A stretch of DNA of 64,000 nucleotides, taken from positions 358,834-422,833 of the forward strand of contig JAWKHL010000005.1 in the NCBI GenBank assembly GCA_041394845.1. Direction: 5' to 3'. Position numbers and translations under genes: made by a program. The notes beneath the pieces were generated by a model that saw only the letters and a program-made list of their open reading frames with translations, searched no databases and was not told the DNA's origin. Of the stretch, positions 17,601-25,160 are shown in pieces. This DNA comes from JAHCHG01 sp041394845. GTDB taxonomy: Bacteria > Acidobacteriota > Blastocatellia > Pyrinomonadales > Pyrinomonadaceae. Numbering within the stretch: position 1 is the first letter of the stretch; every line of letters starts with the position of its first letter.

Positions 17601-20600
17601 ACCGGGTCTGGTACGACACCAACAACGACGGACGGATCAACGCGGCCGAAGTCGGGATCGGCGGAATTTCGGTTTCGCTTTTCGCCGACACGAATCTGGA
17701 CGGCCAGCCCGACAACCCCGCCAGCCCGGTCGGAACCTTGATGACCGATTCGAACGGTTATTATCGGTTTGACAATCTGTCTTCGGGAAGTTTCGTCGTC
17801 CGAATCAATCCGGCCAACTTTGCCGGCGGAGCGACTCTTTCCGGTTATCAAAATACGACCGGAAGCAATAACGGAGATGTCGATTCGGATGCCACCAACG
17901 GCGGCGAAAACGGGATCGAACCGACCGGTGCGGCCAACTCTGTGCTGACCGCGGGCATTCTTTCCAACACGGTGACCCTCGGGCCCGGGGCGATTGAACC
18001 CGTAAGCGAAGCGGATCTCAGCCCGACCGGACAGGGAACTTTGGACAATCAGGCGGATATGACCGTCGATTTCGGATTCTACTGCCTGAGTTTGTCCGGA
18101 ACGCTCTGGAACGACACCGGTGCCGGAGCGGATAACAATGACGGACAGCTCGATACTGGTGAAACGGTGATCCCAAACATTCGCGTCCGTCTTTTCGATT
18201 CAAGCGGAAACGATGTTCCGGTCGGACCCGACGGAATCCTTGGAACCTCCGATGACAATCTTCTGGGGGTCAATTCGGACGTCAACGGAAATTACAATTT
18301 CCGCTGTCTGCCGGTCGGGCAATACCGGGTCGTCGTCGGTGGAAACAGCGGCGTTTCGAGTACGCCGACCTCCAACAATCCCGATGATAATGTCGACAGC
18401 GACGACAACGGATTTCCCGGAACCGGCCAGTTCAACGGCCGGACCATCTCCAATCTGGTGACGCTGACGCCCGGAAGCACCGGAGCCCAAGGCAACAACA
18501 CCGTCAATAATTCGGCCGGAACGACGGCCGACCCGACGGTCGATTTCGGGTTTATCGTCGCTCCGACCTTCGTCAAACTCGAATCGTTCGACGTTTTTGC
18601 CGATACCAGCGGCGTTACGATCAAATGGTCGACCGCCGAAGAGTTCAACAATCTGGGCTTTAACGTTTACCGCGAAAACGCCGGTCAGCGGGAGCTTCTG
18701 AACCCGTCGCCGATCGCCGGCAGCACCCTCCGTTCGACCGTTAATCTGGTGGCGACCGGTGAGGATTATCAGTGGTTTGATGATCGGCCGCAGGAACCGG
18801 GTACGGTTTATTACCTCGAAGATGTTGACATCAAGGGTAAGGGAACCATGCACGGTCCGGTCGCGCCGCTTCTCAGGTTTTCCGCCGGAAATCTGCGGTC
18901 CAATTCCGCCCTTTTGAAGGAATTGGCCAAGGTCATAAGGCCGTCGGCGGAAAGGGAATTTCTCTCCCGTTCCGGCACTCCGAACAACAGCGGAAGAAGG
19001 GTTTCTGCGGAAAATGAGACCCGTCAGTGGGAGATCGCCGCCAAACCCGGAGTCAAGATCTCGGTCGATCATGAAGGCTGGTACCGGGTCGGGGCCGCTC
19101 AACTTCAAGCCGCCGGATTCGACACCGTTTCCGACCGGACCGGCTGGCAGTTGTTTGCCGATGGTCTGGAGGTTCCGATCAGGGTCCTGACGGACGGTTC
19201 GATCGAATTTTTCGGCCGCGGACTCGATACGCCGACCGCCGACAAACAGGTTTATTATCTGATCAAGGGAAATGTTCAGGGATTGAGGATCGGCGCCGTC
19301 AGCGGCGTTCCGGTCGGGGATTCTCCTTCGGTTTCGGCTTTCCCGATAACCGTTCGAAGAAAGGATCGCGTCAGCTATCTTTCCTCGGTTTTGAACGGCG
19401 AGGCGGAAAACTGGTTCGGCCCCTTTGTTACGCCGAACGGTGCGACCGATCAGGATCTGACGGTTTACAATCCGGACGGAAACGGCGCGGCCGCATTGAG
19501 CGTCAGCCTTCAGGGATTGACCTCGGGCGGACATCAGGTCCGCATCAGATTCAATCAGACCGACCTCGGCGTCGTCGAACTGAACGAACAGGAGAACCGG
19601 GCTTTCGATTTTCAGATCCCGGCTTCGGCTCTGATCGCCGGTCAGAACCGGGTTGTGTTGCAATCGGTTGGATCGGGCAATGACATCTCTCTGGTCGATA
19701 CGGTCAGCCTGACCTATCAGCGCCGGTACGTGGCGGTAAATGACCGAATTCATTTCACCGTTCCGGCCGGACAGGGAGTTCAGGTCCGCGGCTTTACCCA
19801 AGGGGAGATCGATCTTTTCGAGATCCGCAACGGTCAGGTCGAACGGCAGATCCTGAGCGCGGCCGAGAAGGTTGAAGGAACTCACGGCATCAGTTTGAGT
19901 CCGACGGGTTTCAGCCGCGAACTGATCGCCGTCGATAGGGCCAGCGCCGAAACGGTTGCCGGGGTCGAAAGGAACGTTCCGTCAAGTTGGAACAGACCTG
20001 AGAACCGGGCCGATTTCGTCATCATCGCCCCGCAACAATTCTCCGATCAGGCCGAACAACTGGCCCGGTTAAGGCGGGCTCAGGGACTCGACACCAAGGT
20101 CGTTCAGGTGGCCGATCTTTACGATGAGTTCAGCTACGGAACCCATTCGCCAAATGCGATCAGACGGTTTTTCGAGGTGGCCGCCGCCACCTGGCAATTG
20201 AAACCGAAATACGCGCTTTTGTTCGGCGATTCCAGTTACGATCCGCGCAATTACGCGGGACAGATCGACCGGGATCTGGTTCCGACCAAGTTGATCGACA
20301 CGGAGTTCATGGAAACTTCGAGCGACACCTGGCTGGCGGATTTCAACGATGACGGAATCGAAGACATTTCGCTCGGGCGTCTTCCGGCGGTCAATCCGGC
20401 CGAGGCCTCCGTCTTGGTGGCCAAGACCATTCAATACTCCAACCAGCCGGCTCAACCCGTCGGATCGGATCTGCTGATCGCCGACCGCGGTTTTGAAAAT
20501 TACAACGGCATTTTGCAGGGAGATCTGCCGGGTGATGTTCAGATCAGCCGGATCGAACGCTCCGCTCTGGGAGATGCCCAGATGCGTCAGGCGATCATCA

Positions 20601-21022
20601 ACGGGCTGAACTCCGGTCCGACCGTTGCCACTTACACCGGACACGGTTCGACCGGTTTGTGGGCCAGCGCCGATGTCTTTACTCTCAACGACGTTTCGGC
20701 CTTGAACAACAACCGGTTGTCCTTCTACCTGATGATGACCTGTCTCAACGGACTGACCAACAATCCTTTCGGCGGCAGTCTGGCCGAGGCGGCGATTCTC
20801 AAAGAGGACGGCGGGGCGGCTCTGGTTTGGGCTTCGAGCGGAACCACCTATCCGGACAAACAATTCGAAATGACCCGGAACCTGACCGGCTTTATCTTCA
20901 ATGGAAAAGGCGCGGTTTACCGGGCCGGGGATATTGTCCGGGCGACCAAACAGGCGACGGCTGATCAAGATGTCCGCCGGACCTGGCTTTTGATCGGCGA
21001 TCCGACGGCGTTGGTCAAATAA
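14672..21022 (+). CDS. Giant secreted SdrD-B-domain protein with C-terminal C25 (gingipain-like) peptidase
   Basis: 2116 residues. ATG at 14672 lies 10 nt after GGAGAGG, better than the ATG at 14663, which is only 1 nt after it. Order: signal anchor (about 8-40); SdrD-B-like domain (45-160); propeller-like segment (190-630); an SdrD-B domain opening IGNRVWVDANRNG at about 638 that is interrupted at 705-890 by a DNRLRE-type beta domain and resumes; a second SdrD-B (975-1135); a third (1140-1297); a linker; and a C25 peptidase (about 1780-2116). Its likely catalytic pair is the His in TYTGHGS (near 1990) and Cys in MMTCLNG (near 2024). No type IX sorting domain follows the peptidase. DxDxDG-like loops in the repeats suggest calcium binding. 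Probably a cell-surface or secreted protease. Ends in a perfect terminator. Confidence 0.9.
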   Translation: MKRNLLGGKKLFFLFFLLVIIVTAFFAPFGLFSGTRTTAAGTISGRVFQDFNSNGNYDNTGGVTANPTAIDRGVAGVTVTAFDSAGVQRGTTVTVANGTYSLAAAGTGPYRVEFTNLPAGYSPSARSNDSVGAGTASNSGSTVFFVNDGNTANVNLAINRPEEYCQNNPDMVVCKFAEGASNGVFGGNSAVLEFPFWAGTVYSDPTETNYDPPVNHLVDIKVSRIGTTFSLAYAPSTKRVYAASYFKRHAGFGPGADLILNNSDDPGSIYVIDPSTSSVVNTFTVPGATTNSHDTTNYGEDNLDVGWNAVGRTSLGGMDMADDESRLFVMNLENRTLYALNPLTGVVLGSQAVPTSGLPTPGGTAANCPASDVRPFAVTYYRQNVYVGMICSAESTQNTSNLRAYVFQVNPTTLAFGGSPIFQFALNYPRGSADPGWPAAWNPWITTISANFAYPQPLFTDIAFQDGNMVIGIRDKTGDSAVDFGPNGKRTGGDTLRACGTVGSWVLESNGRCGGTGNAPQGTGQGPGNGEFYYQDDFSNPANSANFHDEVSWGTLANVPGTNYVLTTLLDPISRTIVSGATFDGGFRWLNSTTGASDRAYRIYNGDGSNNVPDFGKANGLGDLKALCDKAPIEIGNRVWVDANRNGIQDPNETPIQNVSLQLWADTDNNGSVDTQVGTATTNANGHYVFNAGNLISSSACGTTFRTVASRVNASSDDAEQDQSDGSVSLTSGDLDLLSNEGAPPNYSAVGVRFNNLNIPNGATITNAYIEFTANETTVSGGNPTILIDGQAADNPGTFTSATNNISTRPRTTLAQRVSWNPPTWADNSLQQTANLSGIVQEIVNRGGWASGNSMVFIFSGSDFTSYREAESYDGDPLQAPRLVVQYSSPSQCLIQMNTNYEIRIPSSNFSGGALTGLTPTSPDSDGTANGDSRDSDGIVLSGSQVVKPLTTGGGGANDHTYDFGFNSAASGYSIGNRVWYDTNNDGRINAAEVGIGGISVSLFADTNLDGQPDNPASPVGTLMTDSNGYYRFDNLSSGSFVVRINPANFAGGATLSGYQNTTGSNNGDVDSDATNGGENGIEPTGAANSVLTAGILSNTVTLGPGAIEPVSEADLSPTGQGTLDNQADMTVDFGFYCLSLSGTLWNDTGAGADNNDGQLDTGETVIPNIRVRLFDSSGNDVPVGPDGILGTSDDNLLGVNSDVNGNYNFRCLPVGQYRVVVGGNSGVSSTPTSNNPDDNVDSDDNGFPGTGQFNGRTISNLVTLTPGSTGAQGNNTVNNSAGTTADPTVDFGFIVAPTFVKLESFDVFADTSGVTIKWSTAEEFNNLGFNVYRENAGQRELLNPSPIAGSTLRSTVNLVATGEDYQWFDDRPQEPGTVYYLEDVDIKGKGTMHGPVAPLLRFSAGNLRSNSALLKELAKVIRPSAEREFLSRSGTPNNSGRRVSAENETRQWEIAAKPGVKISVDHEGWYRVGAAQLQAAGFDTVSDRTGWQLFADGLEVPIRVLTDGSIEFFGRGLDTPTADKQVYYLIKGNVQGLRIGAVSGVPVGDSPSVSAFPITVRRKDRVSYLSSVLNGEAENWFGPFVTPNGATDQDLTVYNPDGNGAAALSVSLQGLTSGGHQVRIRFNQTDLGVVELNEQENRAFDFQIPASALIAGQNRVVLQSVGSGNDISLVDTVSLTYQRRYVAVNDRIHFTVPAGQGVQVRGFTQGEIDLFEIRNGQVERQILSAAEKVEGTHGISLSPTGFSRELIAVDRASAETVAGVERNVPSSWNRPENRADFVIIAPQQFSDQAEQLARLRRAQGLDTKVVQVADLYDEFSYGTHSPNAIRRFFEVAAATWQLKPKYALLFGDSSYDPRNYAGQIDRDLVPTKLIDTEFMETSSDTWLADFNDDGIEDISLGRLPAVNPAEASVLVAKTIQYSNQPAQPVGSDLLIADRGFENYNGILQGDLPGDVQISRIERSALGDAQMRQAIINGLNSGPTVATYTGHGSTGLWASADVFTLNDVSALNNNRLSFYLMMTCLNGLTNNPFGGSLAEAAILKEDGGAALVWASSGTTYPDKQFEMTRNLTGFIFNGKGAVYRAGDIVRATKQATADQDVRRTWLLIGDPTALVK

Positions 21023-21045
21023 GATCGAAGCGGTTCGATCTTCAA

Positions 21046-21097
21046 CCCAAAAAGAGAAAGGCGAGGTTCATTTGGGCCTCGCCTTTCTCTTTTTGGG
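21046..21097 (+). terminator. Intrinsic terminator after the C25 gene
   Basis: A perfect 21-bp stem (21046-21066 with 21077-21097) around a 10-nt loop; the right arm ends in CTCTTTTTGGG. It starts 24 nt after the stop. Confidence 0.9.
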
Positions 21098-21166
21098 AAT
21101 ACGGCCAGGCTTTTTATTTATCGGCGTAAAATTGTTAAAATCGAAGCCGAAGGGAGTTTTTCGATT

Positions 21167-21529
21167 ATGAATGAGATTGAGGATTTGCGTTTTTCCGGAA
21201 CGGTCGATCATCTGGCCGTAAAATGCGATGATTTGGCGCGCGACGTCGAGGAATACAAACGCCTCGGTTTCAGCGTGGAGACGCTCTACGAAGATTGGGC
21301 GATGATGCGCGACGGGCGCGGTTTCGGGATTGCGCTTTTGCCGCCCGGATCAAAACATCCGCCCCATATCGGTTTGCGGGTCGAGACCATGGAGGATTTG
21401 GAAAAGGCCGCCGAAAAAGAGGGCAGACCGATCAAACCGCACAGGGACGGCACCTCTTCGTTTTACACCAAAGGCGTCAGCGGTCAGATCGTCGAACTGA
21501 TCTATTACCCGCCGGATTTCAAGGGATGA
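21167..21529 (+). CDS. VOC superfamily (glyoxalase-like) protein
   Basis: A 120-residue single VOC module of paired beta-alpha-beta-beta-beta units (GTVDHLAVKCDDLARDVEEYKRLGF; then HIGLRVETMEDLEKA; ending SGQIVELIYYP). His14 in the first strand, His62 in PPHIGLR and Glu113 (QIVELIY) are plausible metal ligands. The reaction could be an isomerisation, lyase or dioxygenase step; nothing in the context decides it. An SD-like GGGAG lies about 10 nt before the ATG. Confidence 0.85.
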   Translation: MNEIEDLRFSGTVDHLAVKCDDLARDVEEYKRLGFSVETLYEDWAMMRDGRGFGIALLPPGSKHPPHIGLRVETMEDLEKAAEKEGRPIKPHRDGTSSFYTKGVSGQIVELIYYPPDFKG

Positions 21530-21576
21530 ACCGAGATTTGAAATAAAAAGAGAACGGCTCCGGTAATTTGGATATA

Positions 21577-21655
21577 TGGGCAGAAACGCGATCGCCAGGA
21601 AGGGCGCTCGGAAAAACATTTTGGCGCGCCTTCTAACGGTCGCGTTCCTGCCTTT
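21577..21655. repeat. Inverted repeat, GGAACGCGACCG type
   Basis: The left arm GGCAGAAACGCGATCG... and right arm ...CGGTCGCGTTCCTGCC pair over about 25 positions with a few mismatches around an AT-rich centre. It lies between the VOC and glycosylase genes and resembles a small palindromic dispersed element. Confidence 0.6.
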
Positions 21656-21697
21656 CACTCATTCTTGATTCGTTCCGGTTGCTGATTTTCAAAAAAA

Positions 21698-22294
21698 ATG
21701 GCGGAAAAACTATCCCGGCAATTTTACAACCGGAGAAGAACACAGCAGATCGCCCGCGAATTGCTCGGAAAAGTCCTGGTCGTTCCCGATGAAAACGGCC
21801 GCCGGGTTTCGGGCAGGATCGTCGAAACCGAGGCTTATCTCGGAGCCGCGGATAAGGCGGCCCACGCCTATCAAAACCGGCGGACGAAGCGAACCGAAGT
21901 GCTTTTCGGCCCCGGCGGACATGCCTATGTCTTCTTTATTTACGGAATGTATTACCAATTGAATATCGTCGTCGGCGAAAGGGAAGCGCCCTTTTGCGTG
22001 CTGGTTCGGGGGATCGAACCGCTGGAGGGAATTGAAATCATGAGAGAGCGGCGCGGCGCGATGAAGGATAAAAATCTGACGTCCGGCCCCGGAAAACTCT
22101 GCATCGCCTTCGGGATCGACAAAACCTTTTACGGCGAAGACCTGTCGGGAGACCGGATCTGGATCGAAGAGGGGGAACAAAATGCGGTCGGTCGGATCGC
22201 TTCGGGAAAGAGGATCGGGATCGACTACGCCGGGGAATTCGCCGAAAAGCCCTGGCGGTATTGGATCAGGGGAAATCCTTTCGTCAGCAAATAA
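21698..22294 (+). CDS. mpg: DNA-3-methyladenine glycosylase (AAG/MPG family)
   Basis: Removes alkylated and deaminated purines from DNA, starting base excision repair. The 198-residue length is standard. It shows FYNRRRTQQIARELLGK at the N terminus, the catalytic segment RIVETEAYLG (Glu43/Glu45 region, the general base lies here), the DNA-intercalation/wall element GGHAYVFFIYGMYYQLNIV, and LTSGPGKLCIAFGI near the C terminus. No signal peptide. It stands alone between repeats. Confidence 0.95.
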   Translation: MAEKLSRQFYNRRRTQQIARELLGKVLVVPDENGRRVSGRIVETEAYLGAADKAAHAYQNRRTKRTEVLFGPGGHAYVFFIYGMYYQLNIVVGEREAPFCVLVRGIEPLEGIEIMRERRGAMKDKNLTSGPGKLCIAFGIDKTFYGEDLSGDRIWIEEGEQNAVGRIASGKRIGIDYAGEFAEKPWRYWIRGNPFVSK

Positions 22295-22371
22295 AAACTC
22301 CTCCAGATAAGTTTTTTTACCGGTCGCAGTGGACAGGAAGAAAGGGAAAAGCCGAATTCCCGCAGTAAAAC

Positions 22372-22402
22372 CTCTCGGTGAACTCCGTGTTCTCCGTGGC
22401 CA
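22372..22402. repeat. 9-nt repeat arm, CTCCGTG family
   Basis: Three degenerate 9-nt copies (CTCGGTGAA, CTCCGTGTT, CTCCGTGGC). Same family as the right arm at 2237-2264 and the array at 27558-27592. Confidence 0.65.
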
Positions 22403-22439
22403 AAACAATTTCCTTGGTGGTGTCTAAGTGTATTGACAA

Positions 22440-22720
22440 ATTAGGTTGTATTGACATTTCGCCCCAGCCGTCGAAGACGGCGACATATTTGTAACCCACA
22501 GCGCAAGCTTTGGGAATTTAAGAAAACCGGTTCGGTTAAGCCCTCAAAAGAGGGCGGCATAAAATTATGTCGCCGATTTCATCGGCTCACAATATGGCGG
22601 ACACGATTTTCCCATCGCTGGCGCAATGGGTTACAAATATGTCGCCGATTTCATCGGCTGGGTCTGAAATGTCAACCCGACATGGAAAAAAGGTTATGTC
22701 TGACGTGATTTGTCAATACC
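22440..22720. repeat. REP-like composite repeat, copy 1
   Basis: A string of small palindromes: GCCGTC-GAA-GACGGC, a CCCACAGC/GCTTTGGG stem, GCCCTC-AAAA-GAGGGC, and GCCGAT-TTC-ATCGGC twice, joined by ATATTTGTAACCC-type spacers. It ends in TCTGACGTGATTTG. A second full copy is at 47288-47555 and a diverged one at 35219-35445. Stems with 3-nt loops are typical of REP/BIME elements. No transposase is in the window. Confidence 0.75.
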
Positions 22721-22830
22721 GTTAATCGTTAATGGTTAATTGTTAGGCAAGCCGAAAAAACAATGTGCCCCAAAATAATTGGCTAAACGATTGAAAATAA
22801 AACACTCCTTTTTATAATTAACCATTAACA
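22721..22830. repeat. Inverted heptamer array, GTTAATG family
   Basis: Left arm 22721-22746 (GTTAATC, GTTAATG, GTTAATT, GTTAGG). The right arm 22815-22830 is the reverse complement (AATTAACCATTAAC) and runs into the coding end of the minus-strand hydrolase, supplying its last codons and TAA. Another array is at 47263-47284. Confidence 0.7.
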
Positions 22831-23591
22831 TCCTCCAGAAACTCCGCCGTTTGTTCGATCACTTCTTCCGGCGCATCGTGGTGCGGCAGATGGCCGCAGT
22901 TTTCGAGCAGAACCGGACGGGCTTTTTGGCCGATCCCTTCGGCGATCCTCGCCAGATGTCCGGTCGTCGCGTATTCGTCCCCGAGGCCTTGAAAAAGCAG
23001 CGCGGGGCACTCGATCTTTCCGAGCTCCGCCTCGACGTTCCATTGGCGGAAGTCATCCGAGAGCCAGACCCTCTGCCATTCGTCGAAAAGCCTTGCGGCA
23101 TTTTTTGCGCCGTGATATTTCGCCAGTTTTTCGACCAGAACATCCTTTTGTTCCCCGGCGTGCCGGATGCCCGCAATGGTTTCTTCTTCGACCAGAACAT
23201 GGGCCGCTTCGCAGATGATCGCCCGCGCCGGATGACGGGCGGCATACAGCAGGGCGATCGTGCCGCCGTCGCTGTGGCCGAAGAGAAAGGGCTTTTCGAT
23301 CCCCAGTTTTTCCAAAAATGCCGGCAGTACCCGTTCGGCCTCCTGGCGCAGATATTTTCCGGTTCGCTCGCTCGTCGCCGGCGAGGATCGACCGTAACCC
23401 GGCCGGTCGTAAACGATCGCGTCGAGCCCCGTCTTTTCGGCCAGCAAAGCCGGAAAATCCCTCCATTGCTCAGTCGAACCCAAGGCATCGTGCAAAAAGA
23501 TCAGGATGCCGGAATTTTCGTCGCCGTTGACTTTGATCGTTTTGTAAAAGATCGAATCGTTCCCGATCCGGATCAGATTTTCGGCTTCCAT
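22818..23591 (-). CDS. Alpha/beta-fold hydrolase
   Basis: A 257-residue soluble alpha/beta hydrolase. It shows the oxyanion-side HDALGSTEQW (about 34-43), nucleophile Ser107 in FGHSDGG, acid in GLGDEYAT (about 206) and catalytic His in NCGHLPHHD (about 236). It is close to the pimeloyl-ester/haloperoxidase-like group; the substrate is unknown. The last codons VNG-stop are made from the GTTAATGGTTAA repeat. No SD is obvious. It sits 75 nt downstream of sthA on the same strand, so the two may be cotranscribed. Confidence 0.88.
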   Translation of the reverse strand: MEAENLIRIGNDSIFYKTIKVNGDENSGILIFLHDALGSTEQWRDFPALLAEKTGLDAIVYDRPGYGRSSPATSERTGKYLRQEAERVLPAFLEKLGIEKPFLFGHSDGGTIALLYAARHPARAIICEAAHVLVEEETIAGIRHAGEQKDVLVEKLAKYHGAKNAARLFDEWQRVWLSDDFRQWNVEAELGKIECPALLFQGLGDEYATTGHLARIAEGIGQKARPVLLENCGHLPHHDAPEEVIEQTAEFLEDVNG

Positions 23592-23666
23592 TTTTCAGAT
23601 TTTCGGCACGATCAACATCAACCAAACAAAATACTTTTTTCCGGTCAACATATTAACATTGGCGTT

Positions 23667-25058
23667 TTACTTTCTGATCTTATGCCCGCTCAGGTTTCCG
23701 AGTCCGTCGTAGGCGGCGTATTTGTAAATGTCGGAAAGCGTCGGGTAGTTGAAAACGCAGGCGATGAAAGCGTCGATCGTGCCGCCGAAATGCATTGTCA
23801 TCATTCCGGTATGGACGATCTCCGAGGCGTTGTCGCCGATGACGTGAACTCCGAGGAGTTTTTTGTCCTCTTTGGCGAAGACGAGTTTGAGCATTCCGCG
23901 CTCGTTGCCGATGATCTGCCCGCGCGGATTGTCGGCGTAGAAAGATTTTCCGACCTCGTAATCGATGGAGTTTTTCCTGGCCTCCTCTTCGGTCATTCCG
24001 ACCATCGAGACTTCCGGGATGGTGTAAAGACCGAGCGGCAGAAGGGCCGCCACCCGGTCTTTGTAAAGAAAATCGAAGGCGTGGCACATGGCGACGCGGC
24101 CCTGTTCCATCGAGGTCGAAGCCAGCGACGGAAAACCTATCACGTCGCCGGCGGCGTAGATGTGCGGGATCTCGGTTTGATAATGTTCGTTGACCTCCAA
24201 CTGGCCGCGGCTGTTGGCCGACAGGCCGATGTTCTCCAGTTTCAGCCCTTCGGTATTTCCCGAACGTCCGGCGGCAAAGAGATGCGTTTCGGTCCTCAGA
24301 ACCTCGCCGCTTTTGAGGTGCGTCTCGCAGGTCCCGTTTTTCACCTCGACCTTTTCGATCGACTCGTTGAATATGATCCTGACTCCGAGTTTTTTCAGTT
24401 CCTCGACCAGAAGTCGCGAAATTTCCCGGTCGAGAAACGGCAGGATGACGTCTCTCGTGTCAACCAGCGTGATGTCGATCCCGAGGGCGGCGAACATACA
24501 GGCGTATTCGCAACCGATCACCCCGGCGCCGATGATGACCATCGATTTCGGGATGTTGATCATGTGGAGGATCTCGTCGCTGTCATAGACAGAGGGTTCT
24601 TCGAACGGGATCATCTTCGGACGATAAGGGTGCGACCCGACCGAGATGAGGACGAAATCGGCCGTGAATTTATCGTCCCCGCCCTCGATCCCGATCGTAT
24701 GCCGATCGATGAAATAAGCGCTTCCGCGAACCTGCGCGACCTTATGTTTGGCCAGATTTTCGTTGATCATCTCGATCTCTTTTTTGATGATCAGATTTTT
24801 GCGGAACATCAGTTCCTGGACCGAGAATTTTTTTTCGCGGTATTCGACCCCGTACATCCGGTGCCGTTTTTTCCCCGAAAAGAACAGGGAAGTCTCGCGC
24901 AGGGTCTTGCTCGGAAGGGTTCCGGTGTTGACCATCGCCCCGCCGACGACCGGTTCTTTTTCAATGATAAGAGCCTTTTTGCCGATGTAGGCCGCCTGGG
25001 CCGCGGCTTTTTCACCGGCCGGACCCGAACCGATTATGATGACGTCGAAATGTTCCAT
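23667..25058 (-). CDS. sthA: Si-specific (soluble) NAD(P) transhydrogenase
   Basis: Soluble FAD enzyme that balances NADPH and NADH. It has the pyridine nucleotide-disulfide reductase layout: FAD motif IIIGSGPAGEKAA (8-20), NAD(P) motif MVIIGAGVIGCEYA (near 172-185), FAD motif HIYAAGDVIG (near 300), and a C-terminal dimer domain. The redox-disulfide site of reductases is replaced by GGAMVNTGTLPSKTLRE, with neither cysteine. That is the diagnostic difference of transhydrogenases from lipoamide dehydrogenase, although mycobacterial relatives keep one Cys. Length 463 fits. Confidence 0.92.
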   Translation of the reverse strand: MEHFDVIIIGSGPAGEKAAAQAAYIGKKALIIEKEPVVGGAMVNTGTLPSKTLRETSLFFSGKKRHRMYGVEYREKKFSVQELMFRKNLIIKKEIEMINENLAKHKVAQVRGSAYFIDRHTIGIEGGDDKFTADFVLISVGSHPYRPKMIPFEEPSVYDSDEILHMINIPKSMVIIGAGVIGCEYACMFAALGIDITLVDTRDVILPFLDREISRLLVEELKKLGVRIIFNESIEKVEVKNGTCETHLKSGEVLRTETHLFAAGRSGNTEGLKLENIGLSANSRGQLEVNEHYQTEIPHIYAAGDVIGFPSLASTSMEQGRVAMCHAFDFLYKDRVAALLPLGLYTIPEVSMVGMTEEEARKNSIDYEVGKSFYADNPRGQIIGNERGMLKLVFAKEDKKLLGVHVIGDNASEIVHTGMMTMHFGGTIDAFIACVFNYPTLSDIYKYAAYDGLGNLSGHKIRK

Positions 25059-25095
25059 TTTCTTTTGAACAAGAACTGACGTTTAGATTGTTCTT

Positions 25096-25160
25096 CAGTC
25101 CCGCCTTTAGGCGCCTATCGTTCGACGATCAAGAGATCGGCCGCCTGAAGGCGGGACTCA
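25096..25160. repeat. Inverted repeat, AGTCCCGCCTTNAGGCG type
   Basis: Arm 25096-25120 (AGTCCCGCCTTTAGGCG) and arm 25136-25160 (reverse complement of GAGTCCCGCCTTCAGGCGG) flank a 15-nt centre. The right arm overlaps the TGA stop of the VanW-glycosyltransferase gene. It sits between two minus-strand genes. Confidence 0.75.

Noticed and set aside
18200..19885. 561-codon minus-strand frame
   Set aside because: Lies wholly antisense within the C25 giant gene, whose domains are continuous.
22440..22720. Possible CRISPR array from regularly recurring palindromes
   Set aside because: The repeated stems are not evenly spaced, there are no unique spacers of constant length, and no cas genes are present.
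22851..25079. 742-codon open frame on the plus strand
   Set aside because: It is antisense to the hydrolase and sthA genes, which have clear motifs. Long antisense frames arise from the GC-rich codon bias here; it has no domain and an Arg/Asp/Phe-rich composition.
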